Of a stretch of DNA of 64,000 nt, positions 16,397-25,540 are shown piece by piece. The translations under genes and the position numbers were made by a program. Under the pieces are notes generated by a model. That model was not told the origin of the DNA, did not search any database, and saw only the letters and a list, made by a program, of their open reading frames with translations. How positions within the stretch are numbered: the stretch's first letter is position 1; each line of letters opens with the position of its first letter. Source of the stretch: CAZEDU01 sp964511185 (GTDB taxonomy: Bacteria > Myxococcota > Myxococcia > Myxococcales > Myxococcaceae); contig CAZEDU010000006.1 of the NCBI GenBank assembly GCA_964511185.1, forward strand, positions 11,362 through 75,361, given 5' to 3'.

Positions 16397-16780
16397 ATGG
16401 CTGGCAGCCCCCCGTTTTTGGCGTTCCTGCGGCAGTCGGATTTGAGGCAGGCCCATGCGCCTGCCCCGCGGCCTTCGGCGCCGCGTCCGGTTCGGGCGAG
16501 CTCGCTCCCGCGCTTCTGGACGACGGCGCAGGTGCGCGCGGCGCTGAAGACCGGCGGCGAGCTGGGAACGCTGCGGCCGCTGCAACCGCGCGAGCAGCTG
16601 TATTTCGACACGCTCGATGAGCTGAAGGTGCCGAACCAGAAGATGCTGCTCAGGGATGAAGAGCGCTCGCTCGAGGTCGTCCTGACGCCCCGACGGCTGT
16701 TCGTGCGCGCGGCGAATGAGTCGAGCTGGCAGGTGCTGACCGACGCGGCGAGCGGCCGCGCGGTGAAGCCCGCGGGGTGA
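16397..16780 (+). CDS. Hypothetical protein
   Basis: A 127-residue frame beginning MAGSPPFLAFLRQSDLRQ with a proline/arginine-rich linker, then SLPRFWTTAQVRAALKTGGELGTLRPL and a strand-rich end (VVLTPRRLFVRAANESSWQVL). No signal peptide and no family recognised. It ends just before a palindromic repeat, which fits a real gene boundary. The 143-base spacer after mfd has no clear signal. Confidence 0.5.
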   Translation: MAGSPPFLAFLRQSDLRQAHAPAPRPSAPRPVRASSLPRFWTTAQVRAALKTGGELGTLRPLQPREQLYFDTLDELKVPNQKMLLRDEERSLEVVLTPRRLFVRAANESSWQVLTDAASGRAVKPAG

Positions 16781-16783
16781 AGC

Positions 16784-16856
16784 GGGGACTGTCACCTTGC
16801 GCGGCGATGGCCCTTGGGAATTCCGGGGACAGTCCCCTTCAGGGACAGTCCCCCCT
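16784..16856. repeat. GGGGAC-N-GTCCCC palindromic repeat, copy 2
   Basis: GGGGACTGTCACC starts at 16784. GGGGACAGTCCCC (16825-16837) follows, then TTC and AGGGACAGTCCCC. The cluster fills the spacer between convergent genes. Confidence 0.8.
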
Positions 16857-18464
16857 CTAGAGCTGTAGGAGTTGGAGTTTGTTTTTGGCCGCTTTGGCGA
16901 GCTTGGTGCGCCCCTTGGACGCGATGCCTTCGAGCAGCGACGCGCCGACCGAGCGCGACTCGGAGCCGTGCCGCTCGGCGAAGTGGAAGCCGACGTAGTA
17001 GCGCGCCTCGTCGGTGAGCCCCTTGTCCTTCTGCAACGTCTTCGCGAGCGGGAAGCCGTCATCGACGAGCCGCTCGAAGTCCTGCAGCGAGCCGTCGCGC
17101 ATGCGCGCGCGGGGATGCGGATCCATCGGCGAGCGCTCGAGCTGCATGCGCGCCAACGTGTAGCGGTCCTCCGACGTCGCGTACGGCGAGCGCACCAGCA
17201 TGCCGAGCAGCGCCTCGGCGCGGCCGATGTCTTTCTTCCGGTGCGCCTGCGCCTTCTCGCGCAGAATGCCGGCCCAGGTCTCGGGGCTCGCGCCGCGCAC
17301 CGGGTCGAGCTGGCGGCGGGCCACCGCGAGCGACTGGCTGATCATCGCCTCGGCGGCCTTGGCGAGCTTGCTGATCTCCTTCTTCGACAGCTTCTGCGCG
17401 CGCGGCGTCAGCACTTCGCTGAGCACGGTGGCGCCGACCTCTTCCTCCGCGTCGGCCAAACCTTCCGCGAGCAACGACTCACCGCCGGGCAGCTCGATGA
17501 CCTGCTTCGCCGCGGCCTCGGCGCGGGCGCGGTCGTCGCCGCGCGCGACGGGCACGAGCGTCTTCTCGGCGACCTTCCCGCCCATGCCGCCCAGCCGCGT
17601 GATGGCCCACAGCGCGACCTCCAAGTCGCGGCTGGTGGCGAGCTCGGCGAGCTCCTCGGAGAACTCTGGCCCTATCTTGAGGACCGTGAGCGTGTCGCGC
17701 GCGGCGCGGGCGACGAGCGCGTCCTTGTCCTCGAGCAGCTCCATCAGCTTGCGCAGCGCCTTCTTCGACGGCGACTGGCCCAGCGCGAAGCGCAGCGCCA
17801 TCGCCGCCTCCACGCGCACGGGCGTCGTCTGCCGAGGCGACAGGTACGAGAGCAGCCTGTCCGCGGCCTCGGGCAGCTCGAGGTAGCCCAAGACCTTCAG
17901 CGCGCCGCGCAGCGCCGGCTCGTCTTCTTGCGTCTTCTTCTTGTCGAGGAACTTCTCGACTTGATTGCGGATGGTGCGCCGCTCGGCCTCGGAGGCGGTC
18001 TTCACCTCCTGCCGGACCGACAGCGCGACGCGGTTGATGGCGTCGAACGGCTGACCGCGCATCCCCTCGAGCGTCATCTCGAACGAGAGGCGGCCGCCCA
18101 CGGCGGGCAAGAGCTGCGACAGCGCGGCGCGCACCTCCGGGGTGGCGGTCGACAGGCGCGAGCGAATCTCCGGCAGCGCGTCTTCGCCGAGCGCGGCGAT
18201 GGCTTTGGACGCGAGCCGCTGAATCTCTTTGCCGCGGCCCAAGGCGTCGAGCAGCACCGGCAAGGACTTCAGCGAGGCGATCTGCCCCAGCGCCTCGATG
18301 CCCGCTTCGGCGAAGGCGTCCACGGGGTCCTTCGCCATCTGGTGCAAGCGCGACAAGACGGCGGGGTCCTTCGCCTTGAGCTCGCCCAGGACCACCGCGG
18401 CGGCAATCCGCTTTCGGGGTGATTCGTCTTCGAGCAGCTCGGCCAAACGCTTGAGTGGGTCCAC
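16857..18464 (-). CDS. HEAT-repeat scaffold protein
   Basis: A 535-residue protein almost wholly made of alpha-helical repeats of about 35 residues. Examples are ESPRKRIAAAVVLGELKAKD, DAFAEAGIEALGQIASLKSLPVLLDAL, TTPVRVEAAMALRFAL and DALVARAARDTLTVLK. No signal peptide, so cytoplasmic. HEAT arrays bind proteins or nucleic acids; no partner is indicated. It starts at GTG (18464) with GGAGA close upstream. Convergent with the hypothetical gene before it. Confidence 0.8.
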   Translation of the reverse strand: MDPLKRLAELLEDESPRKRIAAAVVLGELKAKDPAVLSRLHQMAKDPVDAFAEAGIEALGQIASLKSLPVLLDALGRGKEIQRLASKAIAALGEDALPEIRSRLSTATPEVRAALSQLLPAVGGRLSFEMTLEGMRGQPFDAINRVALSVRQEVKTASEAERRTIRNQVEKFLDKKKTQEDEPALRGALKVLGYLELPEAADRLLSYLSPRQTTPVRVEAAMALRFALGQSPSKKALRKLMELLEDKDALVARAARDTLTVLKIGPEFSEELAELATSRDLEVALWAITRLGGMGGKVAEKTLVPVARGDDRARAEAAAKQVIELPGGESLLAEGLADAEEEVGATVLSEVLTPRAQKLSKKEISKLAKAAEAMISQSLAVARRQLDPVRGASPETWAGILREKAQAHRKKDIGRAEALLGMLVRSPYATSEDRYTLARMQLERSPMDPHPRARMRDGSLQDFERLVDDGFPLAKTLQKDKGLTDEARYYVGFHFAERHGSESRSVGASLLEGIASKGRTKLAKAAKNKLQLLQL

Positions 18465-18638
18465 GGGGTTCTCCTGAAGCGGCCCTCTCCTACCGCAAGG
18501 AAGGACGCGCGTGCACGGTGGAGCACCCGCGCCTGATCAGTGTCGTGAACGCCCCACACCAACACGCGAAGAAGCGTCAGTCATCTCGCGCCTCTAGACG
18601 CTCGAACGGTTGGCACTCGAGCTGCTCTCCCATGTGAC

Positions 18639-19853
18639 ATGCGAGCGGTGTTCAGCCTCTTTGCAGCTTTGTTTCCCTTGGGCGTGCTGGCCACCTCGGG
18701 CGGCTACACAGGGGCCTCGGGCCTGGGCGGGAACACCTGCAACAGCTGCCATCGCGGCGGCGCGGTGCCGACGGTGACGCTCTCGGGGCCGACCGCGTTG
18801 CAGGCAGGACAGGTCGGGCGCTTCCGGCTCGTCATCACGGGCGGCGCGGCGGTGCGCGGCGGCTTCAACATCGCCGTCGACAATGCGAACGCGGCGCTCC
18901 GACGCGCGGCGACGGGGAGCAACGTCGACCGCACTGGCGAGCTGGGCAACGAGCTGTATCAGACGGCGCGCATTCCGTTCCAGAACGGGAGCCTCGCGGT
19001 GGATTTCGAGATGGTCGCGCCGCAGCTCAACGGAACGGTGACGATCTACGCGGCGGGGAACTCGTGTGGAGATCCATCTGGCGTCGACGGAGACCGCGCC
19101 GGCACGGATACGCATCCGGTGACGGTGAGCGGCGCGACCGGCACGGGCGCGGCGCCCACCATCGCCACGCCGGCCACCGCGCCCGGGCTGGTGCGCGGCG
19201 TCAACGCGAACGTCAGCGTGCTGGGCGCGGATGATCAGGGAGAAGGAACGCTCCGGTACACCTGGCGCGTGCAGTCGGGCCCCGCGCCGGTGACGTTCTC
19301 ACCCAACGGCACCAACGCTGCGAAGCAGACCGTCGCGCGCTTCGGGCAAGCGGGGGTGTATGTCTTCGCGGTGGATGTTTCGGACGGAGGCGGGATTGCG
19401 ACGAGCACCACTTCCTCCGTGACGGTTGAGCAGATGCTGTCGGGGCTCGTTGTTTCGCCGGCGACGGCCACGGTGGAAATCAATCGCTCCAAGCAGTTCA
19501 CCGCCGAGGCGAGGGATCAGTTCGACGCGGCGATGCCGCCGCCGACGACGGGCTGGACGGTGAACGGCGGCGGGGCGGTCAGCAACACGGGGCTGTTCAA
19601 GGCGGGAGCGAACGTTGGTGGGCCGTTTCAGGTTGCTGCGCACGCGCTGGGGTTGAGCGCTACCGCCGAGGTGCGGGTGGTGGGCGTGGGTGAAGCCCCT
19701 GTGTCAGAGGTCGATGCGCCTGTCGGTGAGGGGAATTCGATGGAGACGTTGAATCAGACTGTGACGGGCGGCTGTCACGCGGCGGCGGGACCGGTGTGTT
19801 TGGGCGGAGTGGTGGTGGCGTTGCTCTGGAGGGGGCGGCGACGCCGGGGGTAG
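18639..19853 (+). CDS. Secreted CxxCH protein with Ig-like domains and a C-terminal membrane anchor
   Basis: A 404-residue protein. A signal peptide (to about 18) leads into GLGGNTCNSCHRGG, a CxxCH haem-type site close to the N-terminus, then a reelin/DOMON-like beta region. A PKD/Ig-like part follows (about 170-265, VFAVDVSDGGGIATS) and a BIG2-like part (about 268-345, VVSPATATVEINRSKQFTAEA). The tail has cysteines, one hydrophobic helix and a run of arginines (LLWRGRRRRG), resembling MYXO-CTERM-type surface-sorting signals. Probably an outer-surface protein; substrate unknown. The 174-base spacer upstream holds nothing evident. Confidence 0.7.
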   Translation: MRAVFSLFAALFPLGVLATSGGYTGASGLGGNTCNSCHRGGAVPTVTLSGPTALQAGQVGRFRLVITGGAAVRGGFNIAVDNANAALRRAATGSNVDRTGELGNELYQTARIPFQNGSLAVDFEMVAPQLNGTVTIYAAGNSCGDPSGVDGDRAGTDTHPVTVSGATGTGAAPTIATPATAPGLVRGVNANVSVLGADDQGEGTLRYTWRVQSGPAPVTFSPNGTNAAKQTVARFGQAGVYVFAVDVSDGGGIATSTTSSVTVEQMLSGLVVSPATATVEINRSKQFTAEARDQFDAAMPPPTTGWTVNGGGAVSNTGLFKAGANVGGPFQVAAHALGLSATAEVRVVGVGEAPVSEVDAPVGEGNSMETLNQTVTGGCHAAAGPVCLGGVVVALLWRGRRRRG

Positions 19854-19875
19854 CGGGATGGAACTTGGGAAGGCC

Positions 19876-19906
19876 GGGGACAGTCCCCTTGGGGGGCAGC
19901 CCCCAG
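19876..19906. repeat. GGGGAC-N-GTCCCC palindromic repeat, copy 3
   Basis: GGGGACAGTCCCC (19876-19888) is followed by TT and GGGGGGCAGCCCCC, between two convergent genes. Confidence 0.8.
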
Positions 19907-19907
19907 T

Positions 19908-21029
19908 TTACTGACAGAAGTGGGCGATGGTTGATTCGAGTATCTGCTCGCAGCGGACGAGCTCGTCGATGGGCACGTACTCGCCGGTGCGGTGCGCGGT
20001 GCGGATGTCGCCGGGCCCGAACACCACGGCCTCCGCGCCGAGTTGAATCATCTGCGGCGCTTCGGTGCCGAACGCGACGGTGATGGGCGGCGCACGGGTC
20101 TGGCTCGAGAGGAATTGCACCAGCTCCGCCTGGGCTGGCGTGTCGGCGCCGACGTCGGTGCGCAGCGGGCGGATGTCGCAACGAAACCCTGGCTCGGCGG
20201 CCACCAGCTCGTCGCGCACGCGCTCGAGCAGCTTCAGGACGCGCTCGACGGGCTGTTGCGGAATCGGCCGCCACTCGATGGTGAAGCGGCACGATCCGGG
20301 GATGATGTTCTTCGCCTTGCCGCCGGAGATGAGACCGACGTTGATGGTGGTGTGCGGCGGGCTGAACGCCGCGTCCGCTTCGCGCGCCAGCTCGGTGGCG
20401 GCGAGCGCCTCGAGGCGGCTCAAGAAGCGCGCGGCGCGGAAGATGGCCGACGCGCCTTTCTCCGGATACGCGCTGTGGCCCTCGACGCCGTGCACCTCCA
20501 CCTCACCCAGGCAATAGCCTTTGTTGGCGCGGACTGGATGGAGCGAGGTGGGCTCGCCCACGATGGCGCGGCGCGGGGCGCGCACCTTCCGCTCCACCAG
20601 TTGCTTCGCGCCGACACAGCCCACCTCTTCATCGGCGGTGAACCACACGGCGAGCGGCGCTCGCGCGCGGCTTCGCTCGGCGGCGACGAGCGCGCAGGCG
20701 ATGAACGCCTTGGTGTCGCACGCGCCGCGGCCGTACAGCTTCCCGTCCTTCTCCGTCAGCGCGAGCGCTTCGGTCCACGCGGGGTCGAACGGGACGCAGT
20801 CGGTGTGGCCGACGAGCCCGAGCGCCGGCGTGCCGTCACCTCGCGTGGCGAGCAGGTTCGCTTTCTCCACGCCCTGCTCGTCCCGGTACCCCACCCGCTC
20901 GCAACGAAAGCCCGCGGCCGTCAGCCGCGGCTCCAAGTACGCGAGCATCGGCAGGTTGCTCTTCGACGAGGTGGAGTCGATGGCGACCAGCGCCTTCAAC
21001 GTGCGCTTCAGCTCGGCCTCGATGCTCAC
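19908..21029 (-). CDS. M20 metallohydrolase, acetylornithine deacetylase (ArgE)-like
   Basis: A 373-residue protein. Metal ligands are seen in LGLVGHTDCVPFD (His, then Asp of GRGACDTKAFIACAL), FTADEEVGCVGAK (catalytic Glu and bridging Glu) and RAIVGEPTS. The C-terminal GPGDIRTAHRTGEYVP carries the last His. ArgE enzymes hydrolyse N-acyl amino acids. The GTG start overlaps the stop of hutF (GTGA), so it is translated with a histidine-degradation enzyme and not with arginine genes. It may act on N-formylglutamate or another N-acyl amino acid rather than acetylornithine. Confidence 0.85.
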   Translation of the reverse strand: MSIEAELKRTLKALVAIDSTSSKSNLPMLAYLEPRLTAAGFRCERVGYRDEQGVEKANLLATRGDGTPALGLVGHTDCVPFDPAWTEALALTEKDGKLYGRGACDTKAFIACALVAAERSRARAPLAVWFTADEEVGCVGAKQLVERKVRAPRRAIVGEPTSLHPVRANKGYCLGEVEVHGVEGHSAYPEKGASAIFRAARFLSRLEALAATELAREADAAFSPPHTTINVGLISGGKAKNIIPGSCRFTIEWRPIPQQPVERVLKLLERVRDELVAAEPGFRCDIRPLRTDVGADTPAQAELVQFLSSQTRAPPITVAFGTEAPQMIQLGAEAVVFGPGDIRTAHRTGEYVPIDELVRCEQILESTIAHFCQ

Positions 21030-22396
21030 GCCGTCACCTCTTCCACCGCGCGTCGGTAGGCGCGCTTGGTCTCTTCCTCGAGCAGGTGTTGGCCATCGCG
21101 CACCAGGAAGCGGCCGCTGACCGCCACGTCGCGGATGGCGCTCGTTTGTCCGCCGAAGACGAGCGCGGGCAACAGCGCCTCGGTCGGCGCGCCGGCGAGC
21201 GAGACGTGGTCCAGGTCCACCGTGAAGAAGTCGGCCGGTCGGCCGGCCTGGAGCTCGCCCACCGGGAGGCCCAGGCTTCGCGCGCCGCCAGTGGTGGCCA
21301 TCCCGAACAGCCGCCGGGCCAAGCCGTCGACCTCGCCCTGCTGAGGGTCGAGCACCGCGCGGCGTTGCTGCACCAGGCGCAGGTGGCTCTCGAGCTGCCG
21401 CGCCTCGTCGAGCAGATCGACGCTGGTCTGGCTGTCGGAGCCGAAGCTCAGCGTGACGCCCGCGTCGACGAGCATGTCGGCGGGCACCACCCCGTCGCCC
21501 AAGTTTCGCTCGGTCGAAGGGCAGGCGCAGACGTTGGCTTGCGCGGCGCCGAGCGCGCGCGCCTCGGCCGGCAGCAGGTGCACCGCGTGCACGGCGGTGA
21601 AGCCCGGCTGGAGCAGCCCGAGCGACTCGAGCAGCTCGACCGGCCGGAGCCGATGCTCGTCGAGGCAGGCTTCCACCTCCCCGGGCTGCTCGGCGACGTG
21701 CATGTGCACGACGCCGGCGGGTCGTTGGGCGACGGCCTGGAGCCACTCTTTGGGGACGGCGCGCACGCTGTGCGGCGCGAGCCCGACCGTGACGTGCGCG
21801 TCTTCGCGGGTCTCGGCGCGCAGCGACTCGGCCGCGGCCAGGAAGCCGTCCGCGCCCGGGTCGATGAAGCGCACCTGCCGCGGGTTGGCCGGCCGGTCGA
21901 AGCCGGCGCGCGCGTAGCCGACGCGCAACAGACAGATGCGCAGGCCGACATCGCGGGCCGCGCGAATCACCTGCCGCGCGAGCTCGTTGGGGCTCGCGTA
22001 GGCCGCGCCCTTCGGGTCGCGGTGCAGGTAGTGAAACTCTCCGACCGACGTGATGCCAGCGAGCGCCATCTCGAGGAACGCCTGCCGTGACACCGCGTAG
22101 AGCGCGTCGGGTGAGAGCGCGTGGGCGAACCGGTACATCAGCTCGCGCCAGCTCCAGAAGTCGTCCCCCTCGTGTCCTGGTGCGACGAACTCGGTGCGAC
22201 CGCGCAGCACACGCTGGAACGCGTGCGAGTGCGCGTTGACCATTCCAGGCAACACCGCCCTGCGGTGCAGGGACATCACCGCGGCGCCCGGCGGCGCCTC
22301 CGACAGCACGCGGCCGTCGTCGGAGATCGCCAGCCGAACGTTCCTTTCCCATCGGCCGTTTCGGAACAGGAGCTCTGGCTCGAGCACGACTGCCAT
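21026..22396 (-). CDS. hutF: Formimidoylglutamate deiminase (HutF-like amidohydrolase)
   Basis: A 456-residue amidohydrolase. The metal site is built from NAHSHAFQR, HMHVAEQ, HAVHL and SFGSDSQ. Family-specific stretches include FWSWRELMYRFA, SVGEFHYLHRDP and ACPSTERNLGDG. HutF converts N-formimidoyl-L-glutamate to N-formyl-L-glutamate and ammonia in histidine degradation; the next step normally needs HutG, which is not in the window. The ATG at 22396 is chosen because the frame upstream has no similarity. Coupled to the downstream M20 hydrolase. Confidence 0.88.
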   Translation of the reverse strand: MAVVLEPELLFRNGRWERNVRLAISDDGRVLSEAPPGAAVMSLHRRAVLPGMVNAHSHAFQRVLRGRTEFVAPGHEGDDFWSWRELMYRFAHALSPDALYAVSRQAFLEMALAGITSVGEFHYLHRDPKGAAYASPNELARQVIRAARDVGLRICLLRVGYARAGFDRPANPRQVRFIDPGADGFLAAAESLRAETREDAHVTVGLAPHSVRAVPKEWLQAVAQRPAGVVHMHVAEQPGEVEACLDEHRLRPVELLESLGLLQPGFTAVHAVHLLPAEARALGAAQANVCACPSTERNLGDGVVPADMLVDAGVTLSFGSDSQTSVDLLDEARQLESHLRLVQQRRAVLDPQQGEVDGLARRLFGMATTGGARSLGLPVGELQAGRPADFFTVDLDHVSLAGAPTEALLPALVFGGQTSAIRDVAVSGRFLVRDGQHLLEEETKRAYRRAVEEVTA

Positions 22397-22443
22397 GGCG
22401 CGCCGTGTAGCACGACCGGGTGCGTTTTCTGGCACCCTGTTTT

Positions 22444-22466
22444 TTTCGATAAATACGGTATCGAAA
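22444..22466. promoter_or_regulatory. Inverted-repeat operator candidate between hutF and DUF1592 cassette 1
   Basis: TTTCGATA-AATACGG-TATCGAAA is a perfect 8-bp inverted repeat with a 7-base spacer in an AT-rich pocket between divergent genes. It looks like a dimeric repressor site; the regulator is not identifiable here. Confidence 0.55.
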
Positions 22467-22529
22467 GCGCCTTGTGTCCTCCCCGGGTGAATCTGCGTTG
22501 ATTCGCATCGGCTCCACGCAGGAGGCGCC

Positions 22530-24176
22530 ATGCAGAGTCGGTGGACGGCAGCACTGCTCACCCTCGCGGCCAGCGGCGCGGTCTCCTGCACGGGAGTGAT
22601 CAGCGACTTCCTGCCCGTCGAGAGCGCCGACGTTGATCCGTCGAACGCGTCGACGGTGACGTGCGCTGAGGCGCCTCTCACGCCCGCTCGGGTGCGCCGG
22701 CTCACGCGGCTGGAGCTCGACAACTCGCTGAGCGACTTGCTCGGAAAGCCCGTGAACGTGGCGCAGGGCTTCGCGGCCGAAGACTTGGTCTCGGGCTTCT
22801 CCAACCACGCCGCGCTGCAGGTCTCTCCGCTCTTCGCGGATCAGCTCGACGCCGCCTCCCAAGCGCTGGCGGCGGAGCTCGCGGCGCAGTCGGCGCAAGT
22901 CGCGCCGTGCCCGTCCGGGAAGGACGAGCTGCAGTGCGCGCAGGCCTTCATCGCCGCGTTCGCCAGCAAGGCGTTCCGCCGTCCGGTGACGCCCGGCGAG
23001 ACCACCGCGCTGCTCGACCTCTTCAAGGCCGGGCGCCAGGACGCGGCCTACGCCGACGGCATCTCGCTGGTCGTCGAGGGCGTGCTGCAGTCGCCCAGCT
23101 TCCTCTACCGCACCGAGCTGGGGACAGGCGCTTCGGCCGACGGCCGGGTGGAGCTGACGCCCGACGAGATCGCCTCCGCCCTCTCGTACTTCGCCATCGC
23201 CGCGCCGCCCGACGAGGCGCTGCGGGCCGCGGCGAGCTCCGGCGCGCTGCGCACACCCGACGAGATCGCCGCGCACGCCCGCCGGCTGCTCACCACCGAT
23301 CCGCGCGCCCGGCCGCAGCTGCGCCAGTTCGTCAAGCAGTGGCTGGGCCTGTCGAACCTGGGCGCGCTGCAGAAGAGCACGATGGTGTTCCCGAGCTTCA
23401 CCGACGCGCTGCGCGGCGCGATGGAAGCGGAGCTCGACGCGTTCATCGACCACGTGCTGTTCGAGCGCGACGCTTCGCTCCAGGAGCTGCTCGCCGCCGA
23501 CTTCACGTTCGTCGACGAGAAGCTGGCGCCGCACTACGGGCTCGCGCCGCCGCCGGCGGGGCAGCTGGCGCGCGTGAGCCTGACGCAGCTGCCGCGGCGC
23601 GGGCTGCTCAACCAGGCGGGCTTCCTCTCGGTGTTCGCCCACGTCGACGACAGCTCGCCGGTGCTGCGCGGCAAGCAGGTGCGCACGCGCCTGTTGTGCC
23701 TGCCGATGCCGCCCCCGCCGCCGGACGCGCTCGTCACGCCGCCCGCGCCCAACCCGGCGCTCACCACGCGCGAGCGGGTGGCGGCGCACACCCAGTCGGC
23801 CGCGTGCGCCGGTTGCCACGCGCTCATCGACCCCATCGGCTTCGGCCTCGAGGACTTCGACGGCATCGGCCGGCACCGCACCACCGAGAACGGCAAGCCG
23901 GTCGACGCGCAGGGCACGCTGTCGTACGCCGCGACCCAGACCCCGTTCACCGGTGGGGCGCAGCTCGCCGCGGCGCTGGCCGAGCACCCCGCGGTGGCGT
24001 CGTGCGCCAACGTGCAGCTGTTCCGATACACCTACGGCCGGGTCGAGCAGAAGGACGACGCCTGCGCGCTGGAGAAGACGCGCGTGGCGTTCGAGCAGAG
24101 CGGGTTGTCGGTCATCGAGCAGCTGGTCGCGCAGACGCGCAACACCTCCTTCATCACTCGGCGAGTCACCCCATGA
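22530..24176 (+). CDS. DUF1592-type CxxCH lipoprotein (cassette 1)
   Basis: A 548-residue protein with a lipoprotein signal (AVSC). Domain order follows the DUF1587-DUF1595-DUF1592-DUF1588-DUF1585 arrangement known from planctomycete and myxobacterial cytochromes: RLTRLELDNSLSDLLG (about 53), FIAAFASKAFRRPVTP (about 140), the DUF1592 core, LNQAGFLSVFAHVDDSSPVLRGK, then CAGCH (haem site) with IDPIGFGLEDFD. Biochemical role of the family is unknown. GGAGG precedes the ATG. The stop overlaps the DUF1552 start (ATGA). It is more diverged than the other two copies in the DUF1592 core. Confidence 0.88.
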   Translation: MQSRWTAALLTLAASGAVSCTGVISDFLPVESADVDPSNASTVTCAEAPLTPARVRRLTRLELDNSLSDLLGKPVNVAQGFAAEDLVSGFSNHAALQVSPLFADQLDAASQALAAELAAQSAQVAPCPSGKDELQCAQAFIAAFASKAFRRPVTPGETTALLDLFKAGRQDAAYADGISLVVEGVLQSPSFLYRTELGTGASADGRVELTPDEIASALSYFAIAAPPDEALRAAASSGALRTPDEIAAHARRLLTTDPRARPQLRQFVKQWLGLSNLGALQKSTMVFPSFTDALRGAMEAELDAFIDHVLFERDASLQELLAADFTFVDEKLAPHYGLAPPPAGQLARVSLTQLPRRGLLNQAGFLSVFAHVDDSSPVLRGKQVRTRLLCLPMPPPPPDALVTPPAPNPALTTRERVAAHTQSAACAGCHALIDPIGFGLEDFDGIGRHRTTENGKPVDAQGTLSYAATQTPFTGGAQLAAALAEHPAVASCANVQLFRYTYGRVEQKDDACALEKTRVAFEQSGLSVIEQLVAQTRNTSFITRRVTP

Positions 24177-25540
24177 GAGCCCATTCGCGTCAGCGTCGCG
24201 CTTTCTTGAAATCGCTCGGCACGCTCGGGGCGTCGCTCCCGTTCGCGCGCTTGCTCGCGAGCAGCGCGGTGGAGGCGGCCGAGCCCGCGCCGCTCCGGTT
24301 CCTGGCGCTGTTCACGCCGCACGGCATGGTGCCGGAGTACTGGACGCCGCAGGGCACCGAGACGGCGTTCAACATCACGTACCCGAACGCGATGCTGGCG
24401 CCGCTCGAGCGGCACCGCTCGAAGATCCTGGTGCTCGACGGCCTGGACTACCGGGTGCTCTACGAGCACGGGCAGACCGGCCACGAAGGGGCGCCGGTGA
24501 CCTTCTTGACCGGCAGCCGGATGGTGAGCGCGAGCGGCGCCGAGCTGCCCGAGAGCGCGTCGATTGATCAGGTGCTGGCGGAGAAGGTCGGCGCCAGCAC
24601 CAAGTTCCGCTCGCTCGAGGTGACGGCGTTCCACCAGTACTCGGGCCAGCACGTCTACAACTCCATCAGCTTCACGTCGACCGGCCAGCGCGTGCCGTCC
24701 GAGCGCAACCCCGCGAACGTCTACAACCGCCTGTTCAAGGACCTGGCGGTGGGCGCGCCGAGCCCGGAGGTGACGCGGCAGCTGCAGCGCCGACGCAGCC
24801 TGCTCGACTACCTGATCAAGGACGTCGGCGCGATGCAGTCGCGGCTGGCCGGGGCGGAGCGCGCCAAGCTCGACAGCCACCTGACCGCGCTGCGCGACAT
24901 CGAGCGGCGGCTGGCGACGAGCGGGGTGGCGTGCGGCAGCAAGCCGGCGCAGCCCCCGTCGTTCTCCAGCTCCGCGGTGGTGCGGGAGGCCAACGCGCCC
25001 GAGCTGGTGCGGCTGCACCTGGACCTGGTGGCGCAGGCGTTCGCGTGTGACCTCACCCGGGTCGCGACGATGACGATGCTGGCCGCGCCGTCGATGCCGT
25101 GGATCGGCATCACCGACAACATCCACGACGACATCGCGCACATGATCGACGCGTCGGACGCCACCGCGCGCGCGGCGATTCGGCTCAAGCTCGCCAAGGT
25201 GCAGGCCTGGTACGCCGAGCAGGTCGCATACCTGATGGACAAGCTCGCGGCGATCCCCGAGGGCGACGGGACCGTGCTCGACCACACGCTGATTCTGTGG
25301 GGCAACGAGCTGGGGAACCCTTCGAGCCACTCGAACTTAGGCGTGCCGACCGTGCTGGCCGGCGGCGCGAACGGGCTGTTCCACATGGGGCGATACCTCA
25401 AGCTGCGCGGGCCCACCACCTCGGCCTCGAAGGCGGTGCCGCACAACCAGCTGCTCGTCGCGATCGCCAACGCGTTCGGGCTGTCGGTCAATACGTTCGG
25501 TCACCCCGCGTACAGCGGCGCGCTGCCCAACCTGTCGTAG
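24173..25540 (+). CDS. DUF1552 Tat-exported protein (cassette 1)
   Basis: A 455-residue protein with a Tat signal (QRRAFLKSLGTLGASLPFARLL). The mature part shows the DUF1552 pattern: FTPHGMVPEYWTP, LVLDGLDYR, TFLTGSR, and near the end LILWGNELGNPSSHSNLGVPTVLAGGA. This is an alkaline-phosphatase/sulfatase-like layout related to DUF1501 proteins, usually paired with a DUF1592 partner. Activity is unknown. Its 3' end overlaps the SemiSWEET-like gene on the opposite strand by about 50 bases. Confidence 0.88.
   Translation: MRAHSRQRRAFLKSLGTLGASLPFARLLASSAVEAAEPAPLRFLALFTPHGMVPEYWTPQGTETAFNITYPNAMLAPLERHRSKILVLDGLDYRVLYEHGQTGHEGAPVTFLTGSRMVSASGAELPESASIDQVLAEKVGASTKFRSLEVTAFHQYSGQHVYNSISFTSTGQRVPSERNPANVYNRLFKDLAVGAPSPEVTRQLQRRRSLLDYLIKDVGAMQSRLAGAERAKLDSHLTALRDIERRLATSGVACGSKPAQPPSFSSSAVVREANAPELVRLHLDLVAQAFACDLTRVATMTMLAAPSMPWIGITDNIHDDIAHMIDASDATARAAIRLKLAKVQAWYAEQVAYLMDKLAAIPEGDGTVLDHTLILWGNELGNPSSHSNLGVPTVLAGGANGLFHMGRYLKLRGPTTSASKAVPHNQLLVAIANAFGLSVNTFGHPAYSGALPNLS

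Noticed and set aside
22440..22470. Rho-independent terminator
   Set aside because: The T-run lies before the stem on the plus strand and no T-run follows it on either strand; the symmetry fits an operator better.
19908..23987. A 1359-codon minus-strand frame
   Set aside because: Only the last 373 codons (M20 hydrolase) have family motifs; the rest is a GC-driven extension through hutF and cassette 1.
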